Positions 46,534 to 55,848 are shown, counted from the stretch's first letter. The stretch: 64,000 nt of DNA from Viridibacillus arvi (GCF_001274945.1 NZ_LILB01000009.1:1-64000); one strand, 5' to 3'. A program made the numbers and translations. Notes: generated by a model not told the origin, from the sequence alone.

Positions 46534-47511
46534 ATGAACCATTTAAAAGGAATACATCACGTAACAGCTATCACCAGTAGTGCAGAAAAAAACTACGAAT
46601 TTTTCACATATGTTCTAGGGATGCGTTTAGTGAAAAAAACAGTTAACCAAGACGATATTCAAACGTATCATTTATTTTTTGCAGATGACAAAGGAAGTGC
46701 GGGAACTGATATGACATTCTTTGATTTCCCTGGCATTCCTAAAGGAGTACACGGTACAAATGAAATTTCAAAAACGTCATTCCGTGTTCTTAGCGATACA
46801 GCATTAGATTATTGGGTAAAACGCTTTGAACGATTAGAAATAGCACATACTGGTATTATTGAACAATTTGGAAAAAAGACTCTTTCTTTTGTAGATTTTG
46901 ATGATCAGCGCTACCAACTAATTTCGGATGAGAACAATGAGGGAGTTGCTAGTGGTACACCATGGCAAGATGGACCTGTTCCTCTAGAATATGCAATTAC
47001 AGGATTAGGACCAATCTTTATCCGTATTGCTAATTTTGATTACTTTAAAGAAATGATGGAAAAGGCACTAGCATTTAAAGAAATTGCTCAAGAAGGGTCA
47101 TTCCACTTGTTTGAAGTTGGTGAGGGAGGTAACGGCGCTCAAGTTGTTGTAGAGTACAATGCGATTCTTCCTCAAGCGCAACAAGGATATGGATCGGTTC
47201 ATCACACTGCATTCCGCGTAGAAGATCGCTCAGTTCTAGAAGAGTGGATTCAACGTATGGAAGGTTTCGGATTTAATACGTCAGGCTACGTTAATCGCCA
47301 TTTCTTTGAGTCATTATATGTAAGAGTTGCACAAGGGATTTTATTTGAGTTTGCAACAGATGGTCCTGGCTTTATGGGAGATGAACCGTATGAAACACTT
47401 GGAGAAAAGTTATCGTTACCTCCATTTTTAGAACCAAAACGTGAGCAAATCGAAAAACTAGTTCGTCCAATCGATACAGTAAGAAGCACAAAAGAATTTA
47501 TAAAAGAGTAA
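46534..47511 (+). CDS. mhqO: Ring-cleaving dioxygenase (VOC superfamily, MhqO-like)
   Basis: A 325-aa hydroquinone/catechol extradiol dioxygenase-like protein made of two vicinal-oxygen-chelate modules. Metal ligands are in KGIHHVTAITS (His7/8 area), GSVHHTAFRV (~222-231) and a Glu in GILFEFATDGPGF (~270-282). MhqO/MhqA proteins protect against methylhydroquinone and related electrophiles. The start chosen is ATG 46534, after ggaggaata; an in-frame ATG 15 bases earlier is inside that site. Controlled by the MhqR box upstream. Confidence 0.87.
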   Translation: MNHLKGIHHVTAITSSAEKNYEFFTYVLGMRLVKKTVNQDDIQTYHLFFADDKGSAGTDMTFFDFPGIPKGVHGTNEISKTSFRVLSDTALDYWVKRFERLEIAHTGIIEQFGKKTLSFVDFDDQRYQLISDENNEGVASGTPWQDGPVPLEYAITGLGPIFIRIANFDYFKEMMEKALAFKEIAQEGSFHLFEVGEGGNGAQVVVEYNAILPQAQQGYGSVHHTAFRVEDRSVLEEWIQRMEGFGFNTSGYVNRHFFESLYVRVAQGILFEFATDGPGFMGDEPYETLGEKLSLPPFLEPKREQIEKLVRPIDTVRSTKEFIKE

Positions 47512-47616
47512 CAGAAAGGCAAGTATTTATTTTATGAGGTGAAAGAATTGGGTATTATGGATAAGTTGTTTGGAAAAGCTAATAAAAATACAGAAGAAAA
47601 TTTAGGAGGAAACGAA

Positions 47617-48156
47617 ATGTTGAAAATAGGTATTGTTTTAGGAAGTACACGTGAAGGTCGAGTAAGTCCACAAGTAGGAGAATGGGTGAAAGGCCTTGCT
47701 GATCAACGTGGAGATGCAGAATATGAAATCATTGATATCGCAGATTTTAAATTACCGTTTTTAGGGGATCCAAATGGTGATACTCAAGGAATTAGCGGTT
47801 GGGCGGAGAAAATTAATGGTTGTGATGGATTCGTATTTATCGTGCAAGAATACAATCACAGTATTACAGGCGCATTAAAAAATGCATTAGATTTACTACG
47901 TGCTGAGTGGAACAACAAAGCAGCAGGTATCGTAAGTTATGGTTCAGTAGGCGGTGCGCGAGCAGCAGAACATTTACGCGGAATTCTTGGGGAATTATTA
48001 GTTGCAGATGTTCGTGTACATCCTGCATTATCATTATTTACTGATTTTGAGAACGGTAGTGTATTCAAGCCAGCCGACGTTCAAGCGGCATCTGTTAACG
48101 ATATGCTAGACCAAGTCATTGCATGGAGTGGCGCATTAAAACCTTTACGTAAATAA
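47617..48156 (+). CDS. NAD(P)H-dependent FMN reductase family protein
   Basis: A 179-aa flavodoxin-like reductase. FMN phosphate loop LGSTREGRVSPQVGEW (~8-23), EYNHSITGALKNALD (~74-88) and YGSVGGARAAEHLR (~106-119) are typical of the azoreductase/chromate reductase (YieF, EmoB) group. The start chosen is ATG 47617 after taggagga. An in-frame extension (MDKLFGKANKN from ATG 47557) with a weaker site would add 20 residues. It follows the dioxygenase gene and likely reduces quinones in the same pathway. Confidence 0.84.
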   Translation: MLKIGIVLGSTREGRVSPQVGEWVKGLADQRGDAEYEIIDIADFKLPFLGDPNGDTQGISGWAEKINGCDGFVFIVQEYNHSITGALKNALDLLRAEWNNKAAGIVSYGSVGGARAAEHLRGILGELLVADVRVHPALSLFTDFENGSVFKPADVQAASVNDMLDQVIAWSGALKPLRK

Positions 48157-48172
48157 AAGAAATGATAGCAGT

Positions 48173-48206
48173 AAAAGGAGGGAATAAAAAATTCCCTCCT
48201 TTTTTA
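48173..48206 (+). terminator. Terminator after the mhqR-mhqO-reductase cluster
   Basis: Hairpin aaaaggagggaat / attccctcctttt followed by T. Confidence 0.9.
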
Positions 48207-48305
48207 ACAACTAAAGTCAATCAAATGATAAGTTCAATTACTTGATTTTCCATCAATTGCGTAGTAAAGTGATAACAAGAACAACGATTCGGAGGAAAAA
48301 AACAT

Positions 48306-48749
48306 ATGCGTAATAATACAATGGGGTCATTAATCTGGCTGCGTTTAATGCGTTTTACGAATCAAAGTAATCAAATGTCTAATGACTTTTTAAAACGTTT
48401 TGATTTAACAACCGCTCAATTTGATGTACTAATGCAAATTCGTATATATCAGCCCCTTACACAAAGTGAGTTAGCTGAGAAGGTAACAGTTACGCAAGGT
48501 GGTATTTCGCGTATGCTAGCACGTCTTGAAAAAGAAAATTACATTGTACGTAAACAAGATTGGAAAACAAAAACAATTAACCTAACTGCAAAAGCGGAAG
48601 CTATTTTAGATCAAGCAATGCCAGAGCAATTAGCATTTCAAACTTCATTTTTTGATGATGTATTAGATGAAGAAGAACAAAAAACTTTATATAAATTAAT
48701 GACCCGGGTTCATAAGTATAGCCAAAAAAGAGAATTACCGTCTGAGTAA
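48306..48749 (+). CDS. MarR-family transcriptional regulator
   Basis: A 147-aa winged-helix regulator. The recognition region [26 protein letters not shown] and wing [17 protein letters not shown] are clear. It is distinct from the MhqR-like protein 2 kb upstream. It starts a second cluster of dioxygenase, luciferase-like oxidoreductase and FMN reductase genes and probably regulates it. A 12-bp palindrome lies just before the dioxygenase start. Start ATG 48306 (RNNTMGSL) after cggaggaaaaaa. Confidence 0.83.
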   Translation: MRNNTMGSLIWLRLMRFTNQSNQMSNDFLKRFDLTTAQFDVLMQIRIYQPLTQSELAEKVTVTQGGISRMLARLEKENYIVRKQDWKTKTINLTAKAEAILDQAMPEQLAFQTSFFDDVLDEEEQKTLYKLMTRVHKYSQKRELPSE

Positions 48750-48767
48750 TTTTTTTTGCATCATCAT

Positions 48768-48779
48768 TTGACTAGTCAA
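48768..48779. promoter_or_regulatory. Palindrome between MarR gene and dioxygenase gene
   Basis: TTGACTAGTCAA, a perfect 12-bp palindrome, ~20 bp before the dioxygenase start and next to its ribosome site. Probably a MarR operator. Related TCAA/TTGA half-sites occur upstream of the MarR gene (~48217-48257). Confidence 0.45.
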
Positions 48780-48798
48780 GTTAAGAGGAGGAACAACT

Positions 48799-49740
48799 TT
48801 GCATACAATTTCTGGACATCATCATATTTCGATGATTACAAAAAATGCTCAATTAAATAATCAATTTTATCAAAAAGTATTAGGGCTACGTAGGGTGAAG
48901 AAAACGGTTAATCAGGATGACCCCAGTATGTATCATCTTTTTTACGGAGATTTAACGGGTAGTGCTGGAACGGAGTTATCGTTCTTTGAAATGCCTATTG
49001 CAGGAAGAACAGTTCGCGGTACAAATGCAATTACACAAATTGGTTTACTTGTTCCATCATTTGAAAGTCTTGAGTATTGGCAAAGACGCTTTGAGCTATT
49101 GGATGTAAGGCATGGAGAAATTACTAGTTATGCCGGCAGAGATGCGTTACATTTCGAAGACTTTGAAGGCTTACGAATGATTCTAATAAATAATAATGGC
49201 GAAGAAGTCCCTGAAAAATGGTCAGAATGGCAAGATTCTATCGTCGAGCCAAAGCATCGAATTTTAGGGATGGGTACAGTAGAAATAACGGTACGATACT
49301 TAGAACGTTTAGCGAAAACTTTAAAGGATACGTTTGGCTACGTAGAAGTAACGCGTTCTGAAACAGAAGCAATATTTCAATCTAAGGCTGGACAGTCATT
49401 TGGAGAGATTGTTGTTAAACAACAGGAAGGGCCAAGTGAAAAACCAGGTAAAGGGAGCATTCATCATCTAGCAATACGTGTAAAAGACGAAAATGAGTTG
49501 CGCTATTGGGATGAAGTTATAAAAGAACGAGGCTTCCAGTCAACAGGGATTGTAGACCGTTTCTATTTCCAAAGCTTATACTTCCGCGAATCAAATGGGA
49601 TATTAATTGAAATTGCGACAGATGGTCCTGGTTTCACTGCAGATTCGACTGTAGAAGAGCTCGGGGGGAAATTAGATTTACCACCGTTTTTAGAAGAAAA
49701 ACGTTCAGAAATAGAAGCAAAGTTAGTACCACTTGATTAA
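48799..49740 (+). CDS. Ring-cleaving dioxygenase (VOC superfamily), second paralogue
   Basis: A 313-aa two-module vicinal-oxygen-chelate dioxygenase, a clear paralogue of the protein encoded at 46534-47511 (shared VKKTVNQDD, GSAGTEL/TDM and EFATDGPGF-like ATDGPGFTAD). Metal ligands are in SGHHHISMIT (~4-7), GSIHHLAIRV (~221-230) and GILIEIATDGPGF. It starts with TTG 48799 after agaggagga. It is likely to cleave substituted hydroquinones; the exact substrate is unknown. Nine bases precede the next gene. Confidence 0.85.
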   Translation: MHTISGHHHISMITKNAQLNNQFYQKVLGLRRVKKTVNQDDPSMYHLFYGDLTGSAGTELSFFEMPIAGRTVRGTNAITQIGLLVPSFESLEYWQRRFELLDVRHGEITSYAGRDALHFEDFEGLRMILINNNGEEVPEKWSEWQDSIVEPKHRILGMGTVEITVRYLERLAKTLKDTFGYVEVTRSETEAIFQSKAGQSFGEIVVKQQEGPSEKPGKGSIHHLAIRVKDENELRYWDEVIKERGFQSTGIVDRFYFQSLYFRESNGILIEIATDGPGFTADSTVEELGGKLDLPPFLEEKRSEIEAKLVPLD

Positions 49741-49749
49741 AAGGAGCGA

Positions 49750-50814
49750 ATGAAAATGGAAAAGTATCGTATTGATAAAGATAAAGGGATTGAATTTGGT
49801 TTATATTCGATTGGGGATCATTTAATGAACCCTCATACAGGTACTTTGATAAGTGCTGAACAGCGTATTCATGAATTGATTGAAGCAAGTAAGCTAGCTG
49901 ATGAAGCGGGACTTGATGTATTTGCAGTTGGTGAAAGTCATCAACAGCATTTTACAACACAAGCACATACTGTTATTTTAGGTGCAATTGCTCAAGCAAC
50001 AAAAAACATTAAAATTGCTAGTTCTGCAACAGTATTAAGCACTTCTGATCCTGTACGTGTATATGAAGACTTTGCCACACTAGATTTAATTTCAAAAGGG
50101 CGAGCAGAAATTGTTGCTGGTCGTGGTTCACGTGTTGGAGCATATAGTTTACTTGGATATGATGTCCGTGATTATGAAGAATTATTTGAAGAAAAGATGG
50201 AGCTTCTATTGAAGTTAAACAATGAGGATAAAGTAACGTGGGAAGGACAGTTCCGTGCACCGCTAAAAAGTGCTTCCATTTTACCTCAACCCGAGGGTGG
50301 ACATATGCCGATTTGGCGTGCAGTAGGTGGACCACCTGCTAGTGCAATTAAAGCTGGATATGCTGGTGTACCAATGATGCTGACAACACTTGGTGGTCCT
50401 GCTATTAATTTTAAAGTTTCTGTTGATGCGTATAGAGAAGCAGCTGAGCGTAGTGGTTTTGATCCTGCGACGTTACCAATTGCGACAACAAGTCTTTTTT
50501 ACACAGCCGAAACTACTCAGGATGCACTTCGTGAGTACTATCCACACGCTAATTCAGGCATGCTTGCTTTACGTGGTGGTGGCTATCCAAAACAACAATT
50601 TGCTCAATCGACTGATTATCGTGACGCATTAATGATTGGTAGCCCACAGCAAATTATTGAAAAAATGCTCTATCAATATGAATTGTTTGGGCAACAGCGT
50701 TTTATGGCACAAATAGATTTTGGTGGCGTACCATTCGATAAAATTGCGAAGAACATTGAACTTATTGCAACGGAAATATTACCTGCCGTTAAGAAATATA
50801 CAGCGAAAAAATAA
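49750..50814 (+). CDS. LLM-class flavin-dependent oxidoreductase
   Basis: A 354-aa luciferase-like monooxygenase with a TIM-barrel fold using reduced FMN. Typical segments: LADEAGLDVFAVGESHQQHF (~48-67), ATVLSTSDPVRVYEDFATLDLIS and GRAEIVAGRGSRVGAYSLLGYD. The FMN could be reduced by the FMN reductase encoded immediately downstream. Second gene of the second electrophile-detoxification operon. Start ATG after aaggagcga. Confidence 0.86.
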   Translation: MKMEKYRIDKDKGIEFGLYSIGDHLMNPHTGTLISAEQRIHELIEASKLADEAGLDVFAVGESHQQHFTTQAHTVILGAIAQATKNIKIASSATVLSTSDPVRVYEDFATLDLISKGRAEIVAGRGSRVGAYSLLGYDVRDYEELFEEKMELLLKLNNEDKVTWEGQFRAPLKSASILPQPEGGHMPIWRAVGGPPASAIKAGYAGVPMMLTTLGGPAINFKVSVDAYREAAERSGFDPATLPIATTSLFYTAETTQDALREYYPHANSGMLALRGGGYPKQQFAQSTDYRDALMIGSPQQIIEKMLYQYELFGQQRFMAQIDFGGVPFDKIAKNIELIATEILPAVKKYTAKK

Positions 50815-50823
50815 GGAGTGTAT

Positions 50824-51393
50824 ATGATGAAAGTTGTAGGAATCGCAGGCTCTAATGTAGGGTCAAAAACAAGAACAGCTATGGATTATACACTTAAAAT
50901 AGCTAGAGAAAAATATCCGGATGCAGAAGTAACGTTAGTAGATCTTGCTGAATATGAAATGGTCTTTAGTGATGGGCGAAATTATTGGGACTACGAAGGA
51001 GATACAAAATATGTAACAGAAACAATAATGGCGGCAGATGCAATTATTATTGGTACACCGACATTCCAAGCGTCTATCCCAGCTACATTAAAAAATATCT
51101 TTGACTTGCTACCAGTTAATGCTTTCCGAGATAAAGTGGTAAGTATGCTTGTAACAGCAGGCACAGCAAAGCATTACTTAATGTTGGAGCAGCAGTTAAA
51201 ACCAATATTAGCTTATATGAAAGCACATATCGTCCAAACATATGTATTTATAGAAGAAAAAGATTTCCACAGAAAAGAAATTGTAAATGATGATGTCCTT
51301 TTCCGCTTAGAGCGGTTAATAGATGACACAGTACAGCTTGTGGATGCATATGCAGAAATTCGTAAAGCAAAAGATGTAGAATACGATTTTTAA
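50824..51393 (+). CDS. NADPH-dependent FMN reductase
   Basis: A 189-aa flavodoxin-like reductase: GIAGSNVGSKTRTAM phosphate loop (~6-20), IIGTPTFQASIPATLKNIFDLLP (within ~75-97) and the loop VTAGTAKHYLMLEQQL. It probably supplies reduced flavin to the preceding luciferase-like enzyme or reduces quinones directly. The start is ATG 50824 (or 50827), six bases after aaggag; ten bases separate it from the upstream stop. Last gene of its operon. Confidence 0.85.
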   Translation: MMKVVGIAGSNVGSKTRTAMDYTLKIAREKYPDAEVTLVDLAEYEMVFSDGRNYWDYEGDTKYVTETIMAADAIIIGTPTFQASIPATLKNIFDLLPVNAFRDKVVSMLVTAGTAKHYLMLEQQLKPILAYMKAHIVQTYVFIEEKDFHRKEIVNDDVLFRLERLIDDTVQLVDAYAEIRKAKDVEYDF

Positions 51394-51451
51394 TAAAGTT
51401 AATTGTATATTAAACTAAAGTACTTTAAATAAAATAATCAATTTTCGGAAG

Positions 51452-51494
51452 TCCTCTGTAAAACATTAAGTGTTTTATAGGGGATTTCTTTTTT
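51452..51494 (+). terminator. Terminator after the second detoxification operon
   Basis: A 14-bp stem, tcctctgtaaaaca / tgttttatagggga, fully paired with G-U, followed by T-rich ctttttt. Confidence 0.88.
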
Positions 51495-51546
51495 GAAAGA
51501 GAATTTTCATGCCGCTATAAAGTTTATTGACATCCGATTGAACTGA

Positions 51547-51651
51547 GAAGCTGTAGCCATCAACTACTATAATGAATATAGTGATGCAAAGGGGACAAAG
51601 AAACTTGTAGAAGCTGGAGGAAAACGTTGTCTCTTGCTACCAGTCAAATGA
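51547..51651 (+). pseudogene. Short-chain dehydrogenase fragment
   Basis: A 34-codon remnant reading EAVAINYYNEYSDAKGTKKL, then VEAGGKRCLLLPVK and a stop. This equals the second strand/helix (NADP-discriminating part) of YhdF-type short-chain dehydrogenases. Neither the TGxxxGxG start nor the catalytic YxxxK region is present. The frame is closed upstream by a stop. A gene was largely deleted here, between the detoxification operon and the alcohol dehydrogenase gene. Confidence 0.6.
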
Positions 51652-51708
51652 TTGTTAGTTTTTAGAAATAAAATATATAATGAAGGGAGAATAAGGAGGT
51701 TTTTTATT

Positions 51709-52872
51709 TTGCAAAATTTCACTTTTTGGAATCCTACGAAACTAATTTTTGGACAAGGGCAGTTAGAGCAGTTAAAAACTGAAGTGCCAAGATTCGGTAA
51801 AAAGGTATTAGTTGTTTATGGAGGCGGAAGTATTAAGCGTAATGGCCTGTATGACAATGTAATGAATATGTTGAATGAGATTGGCGCAGAGATATTTGAG
51901 CTATCTGGAGTAGAACCAAACCCTCGACTTTCAACAGCTAGAAAAGGAATTGAGATTTGTAAAGCTGAGAACATTGATTTCATTTTAGCAGTTGGTGGCG
52001 GAAGTGTAATTGATTGTACGAAGCTTATTGCTGCAGGTGCAAAATATGACGGTGATGCATGGGATTTAGTAGTTAAAAATGCATTTGCAACAGAAGCACT
52101 CCCATTCGGAACAGTATTAACTCTTGCTGCAACAGGATCTGAAATGAACGCTGGCTCTGTTATTACGAATTGGGAAACAAACGAAAAATATGGTTGGGGA
52201 AGTGCTGTGACGTTCCCGCAATTTTCAATTTTAGATCCAGTTAATACGTATACTGTACCGAAAGATCAAACGATTTACGGAATGGTAGATATGATGTCAC
52301 ATGTGTTAGAACATTATTTCCATCTTGAAGAAAACACTCTTTTCCAAGATCGTATGTGTGAATCATTACTGTTAACGGTTATCGAGACTGCACCAAAGTT
52401 GTTAAATGATCTTGAAAATTATGAGTATCGTTCTACGATTTTATATAACGGTACTATGGCGTTAAATGGTATTTTAAATATGGGCTATCGTGGAGACTGG
52501 GCTTCGCATAATCTTGAGCATGCTGTTTCTGCAGTTTATGATATTCCTCATGGTGGTGGACTTGCGATTCTATTCCCTCATTGGATGGAGCACAATTTAA
52601 AAGTCAAACCAGCTCGCTTTAAACAATTAGCTGTAAGAGTATTTGGTGTTGATCCTGAAGGGAAAACTGATGAAGAAGCAGGATTAGAAGGTATTCAAAA
52701 ACTTCGCGAATTCTGGAACAGCATTGGTGCCCCATCACGACTAGCTGATTATGATATTGATGATAGCAAACTAGAAGTTATGGCAGATAAAGCGATGATC
52801 TATGGTGAATTCGGTAATTTTACAAAACTGAATAAAGAAGATGTAATGGATATTTATCGCGCGTCATTGTAA
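51709..52872 (+). CDS. Iron-containing (type III) alcohol dehydrogenase, YugJ/BDH-like
   Basis: A 387-aa NAD(P)H-dependent alcohol/butanol dehydrogenase. The nucleotide-binding loop is [17 protein letters not shown] (~88-104), with [13 protein letters not shown] (~139-151). Metal ligands lie in [11 protein letters not shown] (Asp/His ~196-206) and the C-terminal histidines in [21 protein letters not shown]. The start chosen is TTG 51709 ([14 protein letters not shown]) after aaggaggt. The 387-aa length matches B. subtilis YugJ. Cytosolic, own terminator. Confidence 0.88.
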   Translation: MQNFTFWNPTKLIFGQGQLEQLKTEVPRFGKKVLVVYGGGSIKRNGLYDNVMNMLNEIGAEIFELSGVEPNPRLSTARKGIEICKAENIDFILAVGGGSVIDCTKLIAAGAKYDGDAWDLVVKNAFATEALPFGTVLTLAATGSEMNAGSVITNWETNEKYGWGSAVTFPQFSILDPVNTYTVPKDQTIYGMVDMMSHVLEHYFHLEENTLFQDRMCESLLLTVIETAPKLLNDLENYEYRSTILYNGTMALNGILNMGYRGDWASHNLEHAVSAVYDIPHGGGLAILFPHWMEHNLKVKPARFKQLAVRVFGVDPEGKTDEEAGLEGIQKLREFWNSIGAPSRLADYDIDDSKLEVMADKAMIYGEFGNFTKLNKEDVMDIYRASL

Positions 52873-52898
52873 TGCTAGAAAATCAGATTTTATATATT

Positions 52899-52938
52899 GA
52901 GCCATTGAGAGAATTATCTCTCAACGGCTCTTTTTTTA
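52899..52938 (+). terminator. Terminator after the alcohol dehydrogenase gene
   Basis: Hairpin gagccattgagaga / tctctcaacggctc followed by eight T. Confidence 0.9.
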
Positions 52939-53098
52939 TTTCTCCCCTAACAGATGAATAGTGAAAACATTTTTAACCTTACTTACGAAGAATACTATCT
53001 TAAGATATAATAATGGATACCAAAATAATAGATTGATGATTCTAAAAAATCGGGTAAATCTATTTGGAACATTGTCAAAAGTAAAAGGGGATATAGGG

Positions 53099-54010
53099 AT
53101 GCAGAGAGAATCACGTGCAAAAACCGCATTATTAATTACATTTGTGGTCATCGCTTGGGGAATGTGTTGGCCGATATACAAAATGGCTCTTAATTATACA
53201 CCGCCTTTGTTATATGCAGGAATGCGTACATTATTTGGTGGTATTCTATTAGCTGGAATATTATTACCACAATGGCGAAAAATTGAATGGAAAAGAAATT
53301 GGAAAGTTTATGTGATAGTGGGTTTGTTAAATACCGTTATATTTAATGGTGTTCAAACTGTTGGTCTACAATACTTACCATCAGGTTTATATTCCGTTAT
53401 TGTTTATTTACAACCAGTGTTAGTGCCAATTTTAGCTTGGATGTGGCTTAACGAATCATTATCTGTCATTAAAGTAGTGGGGCTTGTTATAGGTTTCTTA
53501 GGAGTAGCCGCAGTATCGTTGGATGGTTTTACAGGTAATGTATCATTATTTGGTATAATGTTAGCGCTTATTACCGGTATTGGCTGGGCAGTTGGCGTTG
53601 TTTATGTAAAAAAAACAAGTTCACAAGTACATGGGTTATGGCTTGTTGCACTCCAAAGTATCATTGGTGGAACAATTTTAAGTATGGGTGGTATAGCAAC
53701 AGAACATATTTCAGATATAACATGGAATATTAGTTATATTAGTTGTTTATTATTTGGAGCAGTTATCGCAGTCCCAGGTGCTACGGCTGCATATTTCTAT
53801 TTAATGAGTTCTGGTGAATCAAGCAAAGTAGCTTCTTTTACATTCTTAGTACCGTTAATTGCAGTTGTCATTGGTACACTGTTCTTAAACGAACCATTTA
53901 CATATTCATTATTGTTAGGATTAGTATTGATTTTAATAAGTATTTATTTAATTAATCGTCCTGAAGCAGGTTTTTCTTTTGTGCGGCGTATAGAGCATAA
54001 GCATTTATAA
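53099..54010 (+). CDS. EamA/DMT family transporter
   Basis: A 303-aa ten-helix drug/metabolite exporter with two EamA repeats (~10-145 and ~155-290). The first repeat shows VVIAWGMCWPIYKMAL and SVIVYLQPVLVPILAWMWLNE; the second shows SFTFLVPLIAVVIGTLFLNEP. The start chosen is ATG 53099 (MQRESRAKTALL) after aaaggggata; a frame running back to 52961 is hydrophilic and not family-like. Substrate unknown. Monocistronic. Confidence 0.86.
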   Translation: MQRESRAKTALLITFVVIAWGMCWPIYKMALNYTPPLLYAGMRTLFGGILLAGILLPQWRKIEWKRNWKVYVIVGLLNTVIFNGVQTVGLQYLPSGLYSVIVYLQPVLVPILAWMWLNESLSVIKVVGLVIGFLGVAAVSLDGFTGNVSLFGIMLALITGIGWAVGVVYVKKTSSQVHGLWLVALQSIIGGTILSMGGIATEHISDITWNISYISCLLFGAVIAVPGATAAYFYLMSSGESSKVASFTFLVPLIAVVIGTLFLNEPFTYSLLLGLVLILISIYLINRPEAGFSFVRRIEHKHL

Positions 54011-54040
54011 ACGTGGTTTTTTAATTAATATAGCAAACAT

Positions 54041-54086
54041 AACCTCAAATTGCGGATATTTAGGAATCCCTTTTTGAGGTTTTTAT
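54041..54086 (+). terminator. Terminator after the EamA gene
   Basis: Arms aacctcaaa / tttgaggtt around a 23-base loop, with a T-rich tail. The long loop lowers confidence. Confidence 0.65.
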
Positions 54087-54186
54087 ATGGAATTAAATAA
54101 TTTAATACAACAGGGACATATGTCCTTTCCGAAATAAGTGTATTTGTTTTTAAATAGAGAGGACAATTTGAATGGGGGAATGAGAT

Positions 54187-54612
54187 ATGCGAGGAGTTCT
54201 CTTTGCGTTTTTAGGTGGAGCCTTTATTACGCTACAAGGGGTAGCTAATGCGCGGATTAGCCAAGATATTGGCACTTGGCAAACTGCTACAATAACGCAA
54301 TTAACAGGATTTATCATGGCTTTGTTGATCTTCCTCTTTGTCCGAGATGGAAACTTGCAAATGTTCAAGAAAGTGAAACCCTATTATTTGGTTGGTGGAG
54401 CGTTTGCAGCCATAATCATTTTTAGTAACATTTCTGCGATTCATCGAATTGGTGTTACGTTAACTATATCAGCAGTACTCATTGCACAGCTTGGATTAAC
54501 TTTTATTATTGATATTAAAGGTTGGTTTGGTATGGTAAAGCAACAGATGAAGTTACCACAATTTATAGGTATTGGAATGATGGTAGTGGGAGTAATTATT
54601 TTAGGTTTATGA
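54187..54612 (+). CDS. Half-size DMT transporter, YdcZ/DUF606 type
   Basis: A 141-aa, four- to five-helix membrane protein of the YdcZ (DUF606) family: LGGAFITLQGVANARISQDIG (within ~9-29) is diagnostic. Such half-size proteins work as dimers, and here a second one is encoded 0.8 kb downstream. A Crp-family gene lies between them. Substrate unknown. Start ATG after gggggaatgagat. Confidence 0.82.
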   Translation: MRGVLFAFLGGAFITLQGVANARISQDIGTWQTATITQLTGFIMALLIFLFVRDGNLQMFKKVKPYYLVGGAFAAIIIFSNISAIHRIGVTLTISAVLIAQLGLTFIIDIKGWFGMVKQQMKLPQFIGIGMMVVGVIILGL

Positions 54613-54661
54613 GGAACGTTTAGAATGACTAAGATGAAAGTATAGGAGGTGGACGCGATTC

Positions 54662-55360
54662 ATGAAGAAAATAGAGAATCGTGAGCAACTCAATAACTAT
54701 TTAAAAGAGTATCAATTAGAGTCTATATTCAATAAATCTTTAATAGAGCATTTAGCGTTGTATAGTTTCGAACAGGGTGAGGATATTTGTTCACAGGGAG
54801 ATACATCGCAATACCTTTATTTACTTGTAAAAGGGAAAATCAAAATTTTCACTAGCTCTTCGGAAGGTAGAAAATTAATACTTTCTTTTAAGACGCCACT
54901 TTATCTAATTGGCGATATTGAATACGTTCAAGATATAGATATTATTAATACAGTTGAAGCTGTTTCACCTGTTATTATGATTGGTATTCAATATCAATGG
55001 CTAAAAAAATTCGGGAGTGAATATACGCCATTACTGCAATTTTTACTCGAAACCGTCACAAGGAAATTTTATATAAAATCCAATTTTTTAAGCTTCAATT
55101 TGCTATATCCAGTAGAAGTTAGATTAGCTAGTTATTTATTGTCCATTTCTTTTTATGATTCTGATGCACATAATGATAGTGGATTAAGTATAAATCGATT
55201 AAGGGATGTAGCGGATTTAATCGGAACGAGTTATAGACATCTAAATCGAGTTATCCAGCAATTATGCGCTGAGGGGCTGATTGAACGTACGAAAGAGTCA
55301 ATCATCGTGATAAATCGTGACGCATTGAGTACGCTTGCCAATCACAATATTTATGAATGA
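54662..55360 (+). CDS. Crp/Fnr family transcriptional regulator
   Basis: A 232-aa regulator, YeiL-like. The cyclic-nucleotide-binding-type beta barrel (~15-130) contains EQGEDICSQGDTSQYLYLLVKGKIKI, and the C-terminal helix-turn-helix (~175-220) contains RLRDVADLIGTSYRHLNRVIQ. No iron-sulfur cysteine cluster of Fnr type is seen; Cys residues are few. It lies between two YdcZ-type transporter genes in the same direction, which it probably controls. Start ATG 54662 after taggaggt. Confidence 0.85.
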   Translation: MKKIENREQLNNYLKEYQLESIFNKSLIEHLALYSFEQGEDICSQGDTSQYLYLLVKGKIKIFTSSSEGRKLILSFKTPLYLIGDIEYVQDIDIINTVEAVSPVIMIGIQYQWLKKFGSEYTPLLQFLLETVTRKFYIKSNFLSFNLLYPVEVRLASYLLSISFYDSDAHNDSGLSINRLRDVADLIGTSYRHLNRVIQQLCAEGLIERTKESIIVINRDALSTLANHNIYE

Positions 55361-55386
55361 ATTAAATATAGAGGGGAGTAGTGACC

Positions 55387-55848
55387 ATGGTTGTCGGATT
55401 AATATTAGCGCTTGTAGCAGGTTCATTAGTTGGTTTGCAAAATATTTTTAATAGCAAAGTGAATGAACATACAGGCTCTTGGGCTTCAACGACATTGGTG
55501 TTAGGAATGGGGTTTTTAGCATCACTAACGATGGGACTAATTGTTGAAGGTGGAAACTTATTTAATATACAAAATATGCAGCTATGGTATTGGTTCAGCG
55601 GGTTAATAGGTGTCGGAGTTGTTACCTGCATTTTGAATGGTATCAAATCGCTTGGTCCGACATACGCGATTTCAATTGTACTAACATCACAACTTAGCTT
55701 TGCATTATTATGGGACTCACTAGGTTGGTTCGGTCTAGAGCAAGTTCCTTTTACATTCCAGCAGTTACTAGGCGTTCTAGTCATAGCTGGTGGTATAATT
55801 GTCTATAAATTTGGTGGTAGAACAGTAGAGACGGGGGAGCAACTTTGA
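55387..55848 (+). CDS. Half-size DMT transporter, YdcZ/DUF606 type, second copy
   Basis: A 153-aa membrane protein with about five helices. VAGSLVGLQNIFNSKVNEHTG (within ~10-30) matches the YdcZ signature seen in the protein encoded at 54187-54612, so they are likely heterodimer partners. Start ATG 55387 after agaggggag (GTG 55381 possible). Its last bases overlap the HAD gene by 4 bp. Confidence 0.83.
   Translation: MVVGLILALVAGSLVGLQNIFNSKVNEHTGSWASTTLVLGMGFLASLTMGLIVEGGNLFNIQNMQLWYWFSGLIGVGVVTCILNGIKSLGPTYAISIVLTSQLSFALLWDSLGWFGLEQVPFTFQQLLGVLVIAGGIIVYKFGGRTVETGEQL

Noticed and set aside
49634-50335. Minus-strand frames of 84 and 105 aa opposite the dioxygenase and luciferase-like genes
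   Set aside because: Antisense shadows of well-supported genes, without family character.
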